This document shows positions 36,080 through 46,921 of a DNA stretch of 64,000 nt, piece after piece. The translations under genes were made by a program, and so were the position numbers. The stretch's first letter is position 1, and every line of letters starts with the position of its first letter. Source of the DNA: Occultella aeris. Its GTDB lineage: Bacteria; Actinomycetota; Actinomycetes; Actinomycetales; Beutenbergiaceae. The notes beneath the pieces were generated by a model. The model made no database searches and was not told the DNA's origin. It saw only the letters and a program-made list of their open reading frames with translations. The DNA lies in assembly GCF_902703175.1 (NCBI RefSeq), contig NZ_CACRYJ010000028.1:1-64000 (forward strand). Reading direction: 5' to 3'.

Positions 36080-36703
36080 ATGATCGGTCCGACCCTGACG
36101 TTCCGCACGCTGTTCGCACGCGTGCTGACCATCGTGATCGCGGTGGTGGCGGCGTGCGCCCTGGTCTTCTTCGTCCTTGACGGCGGCTGGCGGGAACTGG
36201 CGCGCTCCGGCCCGGTGACCCTGTTCGTGGTCGCGGGCGTGTGGGCGCTCTTCTGGAACCCTCTGGTCGAGGTGTCCGACGGTGGCGTCACCATCGTGAA
36301 CGTCCTGCGCACCGTGCACATCCCGTGGCCCACGGTGGCCAGCGTGGACAGCCAGTGGGCGCTGCGGGTGCGCACCAACGACGGCGGCAGCTACTCGTCC
36401 TGGGCCGTGCCCGCCAGCAGTGGCATGGCGGCGCGGAGCCGCCGGCCGGAGCGCTCCGGCGGCCGCGACGATGCGGCCGCCGACAAGGTTCCCGACTCCC
36501 GCGCCAGGATCTCCGGTGCGAGCGCGGACGCTGCGGCGCTGGCCATCGGCCAACGCCTCGCGGCGCTGACCGAGGCCGGTCACCTGAGCAGGTCGCGGTC
36601 GACCGTCGGCGAGGTGCGCCCGACCGTGACCTGGAACGGTCCGGTCCTGGCCGTGCTCGCAGTCCTTGCCGCCCTCGGCGTGCTGGGGCTCACCCTCGGC
36701 TGA
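36080..36703 (+). CDS. PH-domain-like membrane protein
   Basis: 207 residues. Two N-terminal helices (about 12-32 and 42-58) are followed by a bacterial PH-like strand set (VEVSDGGVTIVNVLRTVHIP, WPTVASVDSQWALRVRT), a basic, flexible Arg/Ser-rich linker (about 115-150) and a third helix near the C-terminus (about 186-206). It resembles the small actinobacterial PH domain-containing membrane proteins of unknown role. It lies on the plus strand between two minus-strand genes of the oligopeptide transporter, leaving only 17 bp to the next gene. Confidence 0.78.
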   Translation: MIGPTLTFRTLFARVLTIVIAVVAACALVFFVLDGGWRELARSGPVTLFVVAGVWALFWNPLVEVSDGGVTIVNVLRTVHIPWPTVASVDSQWALRVRTNDGGSYSSWAVPASSGMAARSRRPERSGGRDDAAADKVPDSRARISGASADAAALAIGQRLAALTEAGHLSRSRSTVGEVRPTVTWNGPVLAVLAVLAALGVLGLTLG

Positions 36704-36720
36704 GATCGTCAGGTCCGCCG

Positions 36721-37797
36721 TCATGACGCGTGGGCCTGGACCTCGGCCTCGCCGCGGCGCGCCGCGCGAGCCATCTTCCGGGCCGACGGGATCCGGCGCT
36801 GCCGCGGGTCGAACGCGTCCCGGAGTCCGTCACCGATGAAGTTCACGCACAGCGCGATCGCGATGATGAACAGACCGGGCCACCAGAACAGCCAGGGCCG
36901 GGTGTTGAACGACGACTGGTACTCGTTGATCAGCTGGCCGAGCGAGACGTTCGGGAAGGAGATCCCGAAGCCCAAGTAACTGAGCGCCGTCTCCAGGAGG
37001 ATGGCCGAGCTCATCAGCAGCGTGGTGGACACGATGATGACGCCGATCGCGTTCGGCAGGATGTGCTTGAAGATGATCCGCGAGTTGCTCGCCCCGGCCA
37101 CCCGCGCGGCGTCCACGAACTCCCGCTCGCGCAGCGAGAGGAAGTCACCGCGCACGAGCCGGGCCAGGCCCGTCCAGGTCACCGCACCGAGCGCGATGGC
37201 CAGTGGCAGCGGGTCCGCGCCACCGAACAGCTTCCCGAGCACTGCGCCGATGACGATCGTCGGGACCGTGATGACCAGGTCGGTCATCCGCATCAACGCA
37301 GTATCCGCCCAGCCTCGGAAGAAGCCGGACAGTGCGCCTACGAGGACCCCGACTGCGGTGGAGACCAGGCCGACCACGACCATCACGAGCAGCGAGGTCT
37401 GCACCCCGCGCATGACGCGGGCGAAGATGTCGTGCCCGATCTCGTCCTGACCGAACGGGTGCGGGCCGATCGCGAACCCTTCCGGGCTCCAGGGCATCGT
37501 CAGCGTCGGCGTTCCGCCGGGGTTCACGATCGGGTTGGTCTCGTTCGGGCCGTAGGGCCACCAACCGGAGATGTACCAGGAGTCCGTGAACACCGGGAAC
37601 CCGATCGAGGTGAGCGCGAGGACGAAGATGAGCACCATCACGATCAGGCCGGTCATCGCGCCCTTGTGCCGGAAGAACCGGGACCGGACGATCTGGCCCT
37701 GAGACTTGCCCTCGACCTCCTTCATCTCGATGGCGTTCTCCGCCGACTCGACGCGACCGTCGTTCGGGGTCGGATCGGTCATGTTGTTGGAGGTCAT
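36721..37797 (-). CDS. Oligopeptide ABC transporter permease (OppC type)
   Basis: 358-residue inner-membrane permease. A cytoplasmic N-terminus (1-45) with the OppC-N segment SRFFRHKGAMTGLIVM is followed by a first helix, a periplasmic stretch (about 70-130) and five further helices. The ATPase-contacting EAA loop is EREFVDAARVAGASNSRIIF and onward. Its ATG overlaps the stop of the OppB-type gene (ATGA), indicating coupled synthesis of the permease pair. Confidence 0.93.
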   Translation of the reverse strand: MTSNNMTDPTPNDGRVESAENAIEMKEVEGKSQGQIVRSRFFRHKGAMTGLIVMVLIFVLALTSIGFPVFTDSWYISGWWPYGPNETNPIVNPGGTPTLTMPWSPEGFAIGPHPFGQDEIGHDIFARVMRGVQTSLLVMVVVGLVSTAVGVLVGALSGFFRGWADTALMRMTDLVITVPTIVIGAVLGKLFGGADPLPLAIALGAVTWTGLARLVRGDFLSLREREFVDAARVAGASNSRIIFKHILPNAIGVIIVSTTLLMSSAILLETALSYLGFGISFPNVSLGQLINEYQSSFNTRPWLFWWPGLFIIAIALCVNFIGDGLRDAFDPRQRRIPSARKMARAARRGEAEVQAHAS

Positions 37798-39329
37798 GCG
37801 TTCACCCGGATTCGTGGGTCAAGGACTGCGTAGATCAGGTCCGCGATGATGTTCGCCACGATCGCCAGGAACGCGACGATCATCAGGTAGGCCATCACCG
37901 GTTCGATCTGGTCCGTGTCCAGCGATTGCAGGAAGAGCTGGCCCATGCCGGGTCTGCCGAAGATACGTTCGGTGATGATGGCACCGCCGATCAGCGTGAT
38001 GACGTCCAGGGGCACGATCGTTGCCAACGGGATCAGGGAGTTGCGGAAGCCGTGCCGCACCACCACGGTGCGCTCGGTGAGTCCCTTTGCCCGGGCGGTG
38101 CGGATGTAGTCCTGGTTCATCACCTCGAGCATGCTGCCGCGCGAATAGCGGGTGTACCCGGCGAACGAGATCAGCATCAGGGCCAGCGTGGGCAGCAGCA
38201 GGTGGGTGTAGGAGTCGAGGACGCCGACCCACCAGTTCCCGCCGAGGTTCGGCGTCCGGTCCCCGATCGTCGGGATCGGCCGGCCGTTGATGGCGTTCGA
38301 GTTGTAGTACGGGCCCCAGACGCTCATCACCTGGTCGATGAAGATCAGCCCGGCCACCAGGAAGGCCACGATGCCGCCGGTCCGCGCGGACTGCTTCCAG
38401 TCCGGTCCGCGGTACAGGACCCCGATCCCGACGCCGACCCCGATCGCGAGCAGGGCCAGGAGGGCCACGACGCCCCAGTTCATGTAGTCGGTCAGGTAGT
38501 AGAACAGGTAGAAGCGGACCGGGTACCAGAGCGCCACACCGAGCGCGGCACAGGTCAGCGCGGTGTAGAGCGCGCGGCGGTTCCTCAGGCCCGTCGACAG
38601 GGCAGTGACCGCGAACGCGATCACCACGGAGGTCACCGCGAGGATCACAGGCCCGATGTTGGGTGTCTCCCACCAGCCGGACAACTGCAGGAACGCGAGC
38701 GCGGCGATGGTGGCCCCGCCGCCGATCGCCGCGTTGATCAGCCTGCGTTTGACGGCGCCGCCAATGGCGAGCTGCCAGAGGAAGCCGGCGATGACGCCGA
38801 GGCCGACCACAATGCCCCAGGCGATCCACGGGTTCGCGAGGAAGTCGTTGAAGCCGATCGCACCCCACTGCTTGAGCAGGACGGCGACCCAGAAGGAAGG
38901 CAGCGAGAACAGCAGGAAGGAGACGAACGTGATCAGGTAGTCGAACCCGCTGTACTGACGCAGCGCGGAGACGATGCCGACCGCGACGCCCAGGACGATG
39001 GACAGGACCGTGGCTGCGCTGACCAGTTGAACGGTCGAGATGATCGCGCCCTGCAGCAGCTCGCCGACGGGGCGGTTCGTGCGCCAGGCGGTGCCGAGGT
39101 CACCCGTGAGAACGCCGCCGAGCCACTCGAAGTAGCGTTGGATGACCGGCTCGTCGAGTTCGAGCAGCCGGATCCGCTCAGCGATCTGGAACTCCTTGTT
39201 GGGGTCCGTGGACGCGATCAGATCCTCGAGCGGCTCGATCGTCAGGTCGACGAGCAGATAGAGAAGGAATGACGAGACGAGCAGAATGCCGAGTCCGATC
39301 AGGACTCTGCGGATGATGAACGTCAACAT
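37794..39329 (-). CDS. Oligopeptide ABC transporter permease (OppB type) with extra membrane segments
   Basis: 511 residues, against about 310-340 for ordinary OppB/DppB. The N-terminal part (LTFIIRRVLIGLGILLVSSF) and C-terminal core are standard; the core includes YIRTARAKGLTERTVVVRHG and FGRPGMGQLF. About 170-190 residues (roughly 165-350) are inserted between the third and fourth core helices and encode about five additional hydrophobic helices. The ATG at 39329 is preferred over 39365 because it matches the canonical N-terminus. It pairs with the OppC-type permease by a 4-bp overlap. Confidence 0.9.
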   Translation of the reverse strand: MLTFIIRRVLIGLGILLVSSFLLYLLVDLTIEPLEDLIASTDPNKEFQIAERIRLLELDEPVIQRYFEWLGGVLTGDLGTAWRTNRPVGELLQGAIISTVQLVSAATVLSIVLGVAVGIVSALRQYSGFDYLITFVSFLLFSLPSFWVAVLLKQWGAIGFNDFLANPWIAWGIVVGLGVIAGFLWQLAIGGAVKRRLINAAIGGGATIAALAFLQLSGWWETPNIGPVILAVTSVVIAFAVTALSTGLRNRRALYTALTCAALGVALWYPVRFYLFYYLTDYMNWGVVALLALLAIGVGVGIGVLYRGPDWKQSARTGGIVAFLVAGLIFIDQVMSVWGPYYNSNAINGRPIPTIGDRTPNLGGNWWVGVLDSYTHLLLPTLALMLISFAGYTRYSRGSMLEVMNQDYIRTARAKGLTERTVVVRHGFRNSLIPLATIVPLDVITLIGGAIITERIFGRPGMGQLFLQSLDTDQIEPVMAYLMIVAFLAIVANIIADLIYAVLDPRIRVNA

Positions 39330-39445
39330 CGTGGGGACATACCTCGCAACCGGCTCGGACCGCACTTGGCCGTGGAGTCTACGCCGACGCCACGCAGGTG
39401 CAGGTGCGAACCTCTAGGGGTGGGGATCAGCCGAATCCTAGTCGC

Positions 39446-39484
39446 GTGAGGGGCGCCGGGACACCAGGTCCCGGCGCCCCTCAC
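39446..39484 (-). terminator. Strong hairpin between substrate-binding protein and permease genes
   Basis: GTGAGGGGCGCCGGGAC (39446-39462) and its exact complement (39468-39484) give a 17-bp stem with a 5-nt loop. It should stop or attenuate transcription from the binding-protein gene before the permeases, making the binding protein more abundant. Confidence 0.8.
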
Positions 39485-39526
39485 GTACTACTTGTCAGCC
39501 AGAGGCTAGCGCTGACCGCGGTCGAG

Positions 39527-41398
39527 TCAGCTCGAGGCCTCTTCGGTGGCGGTCGTGCTCCACTCCCAGAAGTTCCAGAAGATGGTCGGCGAGATGGAGA
39601 TCGGGTCGATGCCCTCGACCTCCGTGTTGTACGACGTCACCCCCGGGAACTGGAAGATCGTGACACCGAACGCGTCGTCGACGAGGTGGGTCTCCACCTC
39701 GGCCAGGATCTCGCCCTGGCGCGTCGTGTCGGTCTCGACCTGCAGCTCGTCGAACAGTGCGTCCACCTCGGCGTTGGAGTACCCGCCGAAGTTGTTCAGG
39801 CCACCGGTGCGGTAGTTCGCGTCGGACTCCGACACCGCCGTGGAGGTGGACTGCCAGCCGAACAGCGACGCGTCGTAACCGCTGCTGTCCTCGAGGAGGG
39901 TGCCCCAGTTGTCGTCACCGCCGTCGATCACGTTGAACAGGCCGTTCTGGCCCGCCGACTCGGCGATCAGCTGGTACTGCTGCTGGCGACGCACGTTGCT
40001 CGCGCCGTACAGCATGCGGACGTCGATCGGGGTCGTGACCCCGGCCTCCTGGAGCAGCGCGGTGGCTGCGTCGAGGTCGGTCGCACCCGGGAACTGCTCG
40101 GCCATGCCGTTGACGGCAGAGACGACGTCGTAGTTCGGCGAGCCAGGGATCGAGGTGTAGGAGTTGCGGATCTCGGCCTCGGGGTTCAGCGACACGATGA
40201 GCCGGTCGATGATGTCCTGACGCGGGATCAGCTTGAGGAACGCCTGACGCACGGCCAGGGCCGTCGCCTCGTCGCCGCCGTAGGTGGCCGGGTCGAACGG
40301 GCCGCCGTTGTCGAACATGAGGTCGACGTGCTCGTAGGTGCCCTCGTCCTGGGTGATGATGTTGTAGCCGTCGCCGAGAGCCTCGAGCGAGGCCAGCACG
40401 TCCGCGGTGGACTGCGGGGAGATCACGTCGACCTCACCGTTCTCCAGCGCCTGGACCTGGGCCATCGGGTCCTCGTTGTAGCGGATGGTGACCCGCTCGA
40501 CCGTCGGCGCGTGGTCACCGGTGTAGTCCGGGTTCGCGACCAGGGTCACGTACTGCTCGTTCACGTACTCCTCGAGCAGGTACGCACCGGAGGACAGGTA
40601 CAGGGACTCGTCGTCCGGGAGGGCGTTCCCGAACTGGAAACCGGTGTTCCAGAACTGCGAGATCGGGCTGAGCGCCTCGGCGTCGCGGTCGTTGACGGCG
40701 GCGATCAGCGCGTCCTTGGCCTCCTGCGCGTCCTCGATGTCGAGGGCGTGGCTGGCCACGACGTGCGCGGGCACGCCAACACCGAAGTTGACCTCCCAGT
40801 CAGCGAACGGCTTGGTGTAGACGAGCGTGATGCTCTGCCCGTCCTCGGAGATCTCGGGGGTCTCCTCGACCAGTGCGAGACCCGCGTTGGTGTTGTTGAA
40901 GTAGACGCCGGCGTCGACCTCGTCCTGGTTGGTGACGTTGCCCTCCTCGTCCTGCTCGGCCTCCACGGTGTTCATGTGGCCGCTGGTGGACGCCCAGGTG
41001 AGCAGCATGTCGGCGGCGTCGACGGGCGTGCCGTCGGACCAGGTCACGTCATCGTTGATCGTGTAGGTCACGGTGAGCGGGTCGTCGCTGACCTTCTCGT
41101 AGGTGCCGAAGGACTCGTCGGTGACGAGGTTCAGGTCCTTGTCGTAGTAGTTGAAGCCACCGTTCATGAGGTACAGAACGATCGCATTGGCCGTCGCGTT
41201 ACCAGTGGCCGAGTTCGAGTTGTACTCGTAGAACGGCTGGTTCCAGCCGATGTTGATGGAAGTGCCCTCGTCGATGCCGGCGTTACCGCCGCCGTCACCA
41301 CCGTCAGTGCCTTCGTCCCCGGGCGGGGTGCAAGCACTGAGCACGAGCGCACCTGCTGCGACGGTCGCAGCCAGGGCGGAAATGCGCCGGATCTTCAA
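39527..41398 (-). CDS. Oligopeptide ABC transporter substrate-binding lipoprotein
   Basis: Extracytoplasmic family 5 solute-binding protein, 623 residues. The signal peptide ends in a lipobox, ALVLSAC, with the lipidated cysteine about 22 residues in. An acidic glycine-rich spacer (GDEGTDGGDGGGNAG) tethers the binding domain. TTG 41398 is taken as the start because a perfect AGGAGG lies 4 nt upstream; the in-frame ATG at 41419 would place that site inside the gene. Peptide binding is inferred from the family and the permease/ATPase genes downstream. Confidence 0.93.
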   Translation of the reverse strand: MKIRRISALAATVAAGALVLSACTPPGDEGTDGGDGGGNAGIDEGTSINIGWNQPFYEYNSNSATGNATANAIVLYLMNGGFNYYDKDLNLVTDESFGTYEKVSDDPLTVTYTINDDVTWSDGTPVDAADMLLTWASTSGHMNTVEAEQDEEGNVTNQDEVDAGVYFNNTNAGLALVEETPEISEDGQSITLVYTKPFADWEVNFGVGVPAHVVASHALDIEDAQEAKDALIAAVNDRDAEALSPISQFWNTGFQFGNALPDDESLYLSSGAYLLEEYVNEQYVTLVANPDYTGDHAPTVERVTIRYNEDPMAQVQALENGEVDVISPQSTADVLASLEALGDGYNIITQDEGTYEHVDLMFDNGGPFDPATYGGDEATALAVRQAFLKLIPRQDIIDRLIVSLNPEAEIRNSYTSIPGSPNYDVVSAVNGMAEQFPGATDLDAATALLQEAGVTTPIDVRMLYGASNVRRQQQYQLIAESAGQNGLFNVIDGGDDNWGTLLEDSSGYDASLFGWQSTSTAVSESDANYRTGGLNNFGGYSNAEVDALFDELQVETDTTRQGEILAEVETHLVDDAFGVTIFQFPGVTSYNTEVEGIDPISISPTIFWNFWEWSTTATEEASS

Positions 41399-44123
<2,725 letters not shown>

Positions 44124-44156
44124 GCAGCGCTACGCGCTGGACCCGGTACGAGGTAC

Positions 44157-44194
44157 GACGGCGGCCGTCACCGTGGGTGGTGACGGCCGCCGTC
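44157..44194. terminator. Bidirectional terminator after icd
   Basis: GACGGCGGCCGTCAC (44157-44171) and GTGACGGCCGCCGTC (44180-44194) form a perfect 15-bp stem with an 8-nt loop in the gap between converging genes. Confidence 0.8.
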
Positions 44195-44207
44195 GTCGTC
44201 GGTCGCC

Positions 44208-44615
44208 TCAGCCGTCCTGCTCGCCATGGTGGTCCGCGAACCCCTCCGGTGCGCGGTCCAGGAACGCCGTCACGGAGGAGATCCGGCCGTCCTCGGCGAG
44301 CACCAGCACGTCGGTGCCCGTCGCGAACGAGGTGCCGTCGGCAAGGACGATCTCCCAGCGCAGCCGGGCCCGGTCGGTGAGTCGGTCGGGTCCACCGAGG
44401 TGCACCAGGTTCGCCTCGCCCATGTGCGCGATGAACTCGTCACGGAACCCGCCCAGCGCCTGCGCCCCGGTGAGGACGCCGACGGCCGCGTGGTAGTCGA
44501 CGTCGTCGGAGAACACCTCTGCCGCGATCCGGCTCCGTTCGGCAGGGTCCGCCGTGTTCCAGAACCGCGCGTACTAGCCGAGGATCGTGTCCGGGTTGAT
44601 GGTGGGTGTGCTCAT
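44208..44615 (-). pseudogene. SnoaL/NTF2-like protein interrupted by an in-frame TAG
   Basis: The frame from ATG 44615 reads MSTPTINPDTILG, then TAG at 44576-44574, then YARFWNTADPAERSRIAAEV and onward to a normal stop at 44208, 135 codons in all. Both sides of the TAG read as one SnoaL/nuclear-transport-factor-2-like fold. The start is backed by a GAGGGAG upstream. The last 102 codons could be translated from an internal GTG (44516), but this would lose the first helix. It may be a nonsense mutation, a sequencing error or, less likely, readthrough. The gene is divergent from a MmyB-type regulator. Confidence 0.75.
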
Positions 44616-44704
44616 GGTCTCGTCTCCCTCTCGTTCCGTCGGCTCCGGGGCGGAACCGACGGCTCAACGGTGCGGGTCCGCCCTGCCCCGCGTCGATGAC
44701 CCGG

Positions 44705-44743
44705 GAGGTCATGCGGAGTCGGCGACCATGACCTCTGACGTCA
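44705..44743. promoter_or_regulatory. Operator-like inverted repeats in the divergent gap
   Basis: GAGGTCATG (44705-44713) and CATGACCTC (44727-44735) are perfect inverted 9-mers with a 13-bp spacer; the palindrome TGACGTCA (44736-44743) follows at once. They lie between the interrupted SnoaL-like gene and the regulator gene and are likely sites for that regulator. Confidence 0.6.
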
Positions 44744-44780
44744 TTGCCGCACCTCACCGGTTGTGGGCAGGCTGTGTGAC

Positions 44781-45569
44781 ATGACCACGATGGCGGACGG
44801 TGTCGGCTCAATGGTGCGGCGATGGCGGGAACGGAGGCACCGGTCCCAGCTCGACGTTTCCATCGCCGCCGATGTCTCGACGCGACACCTGAGTTTCATC
44901 GAGACCGGGCGGTCCACGCCCAGCCGGGACATGATCGAGCGGCTCTGCGACGAGCTCGACGTGCCACTGCGGGAGCGGAACGCGTTCCACCTGGCAGCTG
45001 GCCTGGCGCCGGTGCACCGGGAGCGGCCGTTCGCCGATCTGGGCGCGGCCCGCCTGGCGGTCGAGGCCGTCCTGGCCGGGCACGACCCGAACCCTGCCGT
45101 GGCGGTCGACAGTCACTGGGACCTGCTCGCGGCCAACGCCGCGATGCGGAGGTTCCTGGCGGATATCCCGGCCGAGCTCGCCGGGCCGCCGCTGAACATG
45201 CTGCGCGCGACCATGCACCCCGACGGATTCGCGAGTCGGCTGCGGAACCCGGCGCAGTGGCGCGCCCACGTGCTCCGGCGCGTGCGCCGGCAGTGGGAAC
45301 GTACCGGCGATCCGGTGCTGGCGGACCTGCTCACCGAGCTGGAGTCCTACCCGGCTCCCCGGCCCGGCGGGGACGTCGCGACCACCGGTGGGGACATCGC
45401 CGTTCCGATGCTGCTCGCCACCGAGTTCGGGGACCTCGCGCTGCTGTACGCCGTCACCGTGTTCGGATCTCCGCGGGACGTGACCCTCGACGAGATCGCG
45501 ATCGAGACGTTCTTCCCGGCCGACGACGCGACCCGCCGGATCCTGGTCGCGGCAGCCGGTGGCGCCTAG
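44781..45569 (+). CDS. XRE-family regulator with MmyB-like ligand domain
   Basis: 262 residues. The N-terminal helix-turn-helix (about 8-62) shows RRHRSQLDVSIAADVSTRHL and FIETGRSTPSRDMIERLCDE. The C-terminal domain (about 90-255) is of the MmyB-like (PAS-related) type, with AVAVDSHWDLLAANAAMRRF and LNMLRATMHPDG. These regulators, common in actinobacteria, typically control an adjacent divergent oxidoreductase or small enzyme. Here the divergent gene is the interrupted SnoaL-like gene. ATG 44781 is used; a CAGGCT element lies 7 nt before it. Confidence 0.9.
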   Translation: MTTMADGVGSMVRRWRERRHRSQLDVSIAADVSTRHLSFIETGRSTPSRDMIERLCDELDVPLRERNAFHLAAGLAPVHRERPFADLGAARLAVEAVLAGHDPNPAVAVDSHWDLLAANAAMRRFLADIPAELAGPPLNMLRATMHPDGFASRLRNPAQWRAHVLRRVRRQWERTGDPVLADLLTELESYPAPRPGGDVATTGGDIAVPMLLATEFGDLALLYAVTVFGSPRDVTLDEIAIETFFPADDATRRILVAAAGGA

Positions 45570-46756
45570 CCAGACCCCCCGCGATCGATCGCCTGCCCGG
45601 GCGTCGGCTCGCGCTCGGGTTCGAAGACGATCTTGGCGACCGCCCAGCCGACCGCGGTGACCGGAACGGCGAGGACGGCGCCAAGGATGCCACCGAGGAT
45701 GGTGCCGATCGTCAGCGAGAGCAGGATGACCAGTGGGTGCAGCTTCAGCGACTGCCCCATCACAACCGGCTGTAGGAAGTCGCCCTCGAGCTGGTTCACG
45801 GCGATCACCAGGATGACCACGATCAGTGCGGTCAAGGGTCCGTTCGCGACCAGTGCCACGAGCGCGGCGAAGATGCCCGCCACCGTTGCGCCGACGAGGG
45901 GGATGAACGCGCCGAAGAACACGACGACGGCGAGTGGCAGCGCGAGTGGGACCCGCAGGACCGCCAGGCCGACTCCGATCGCGACGGCGTCCACCAGGGC
46001 GACCAGCGCCGTGCCGCGCACGTACCCGCCGAGTACCTTGACGGCGGTGGTGCCGATCCGCTCGCCCCGATCCAGCGGCTCGCCGCGCAGCGGGGTGAGG
46101 AAGAAGTTCCAGATCTTCTCCCCGTCCTTGAGGAAGAAGAACAGGACGACGACGATCAGGACCAGGCCCGTGATCACCTGGCCGACGGCCGACAGGCCCG
46201 CGACGGCCCCGGAGCCGAACTGCGCACTCGTCACGAACTGGGTCGCGGCATCGAGCACGGCGTCCCAGTCGATGTCGAACGAGAGCTGGAACCGCTGCAG
46301 GATGTCCTGGAGCTCGATCAGGCCTTCCCCGGCGGCCACGGCGAGTTCCTCCCACTGGTTCCGCACGGCGAAGACGATGCCGGTGACGACGCCGCCGATC
46401 ACCACGACCGCGCCGATCAGGGTCAGCCACGTGGCGAGCAGGGCAGGGACACCCCGCCGGCGTAGCCACGCGACCAACGGGGTGAGTGCCGCAGCGAGGA
46501 TCAGCGCGACCATCAGCGGGATCACGACGAGCTTGACCTGGATGAGGCCCAGCACGACGATCGCCGCACCCGCGATCAGGATCATGACCTGCAGTGTGCG
46601 GATGCTCGACCGTCCGAGGCGGTCCGTCCAGAGGTGGGACATCCCACCCGGCGCGGGCCCGTCCACGACCAGTGACGGCCGACCGACCTCGCGCCCCGTA
46701 CGCACCCGTGCCGACTCTCCCGGCTCGCCCTTGCGTCGCCGCCTGCCGATCGCCAT
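45566..46756 (-). CDS. AI-2E family transporter
   Basis: 396-residue membrane protein of the AI-2E/PerM family with about eight helices. It starts after a basic N-terminus, and LILIAGAAIVVLGLIQVKLV-type segments are present. The family pattern includes LTPLVAWLRRRGVPALLATW, an extracytoplasmic helical region (about 105-165), FFLKDGEKIWNF and the core GAFIPLVGATVAG. Family members export small molecules or act as Na+/H+ antiporters; the substrate is not predictable. ATG 46756 has GGAGG 5 nt upstream. Its stop codon shares a CTAG with the stop of the converging regulator gene. Confidence 0.9.
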   Translation of the reverse strand: MAIGRRRRKGEPGESARVRTGREVGRPSLVVDGPAPGGMSHLWTDRLGRSSIRTLQVMILIAGAAIVVLGLIQVKLVVIPLMVALILAAALTPLVAWLRRRGVPALLATWLTLIGAVVVIGGVVTGIVFAVRNQWEELAVAAGEGLIELQDILQRFQLSFDIDWDAVLDAATQFVTSAQFGSGAVAGLSAVGQVITGLVLIVVVLFFFLKDGEKIWNFFLTPLRGEPLDRGERIGTTAVKVLGGYVRGTALVALVDAVAIGVGLAVLRVPLALPLAVVVFFGAFIPLVGATVAGIFAALVALVANGPLTALIVVILVIAVNQLEGDFLQPVVMGQSLKLHPLVILLSLTIGTILGGILGAVLAVPVTAVGWAVAKIVFEPEREPTPGQAIDRGGSG

Positions 46757-46921
46757 GTCTGCCTCCGTGTGCCGAGCGAACCCTTGCCAGTCCGGCCCTC
46801 GCCACGCTAACAGCGGCATGCCCCGACGACCCGGCGAGCCGCGGTCGTTGGGATGATGCGCCAGAATCTCCTTGAGGGCGTTCGGGACCGAACGACAACG
46901 GCCGACAGCTGGGGGGCGCAC

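Noticed and set aside
45566-45569. Converging genes sharing one CTAG for both stops
   Set aside because: Real but unremarkable; CTAG is its own complement, so convergent TAG stops overlap easily.
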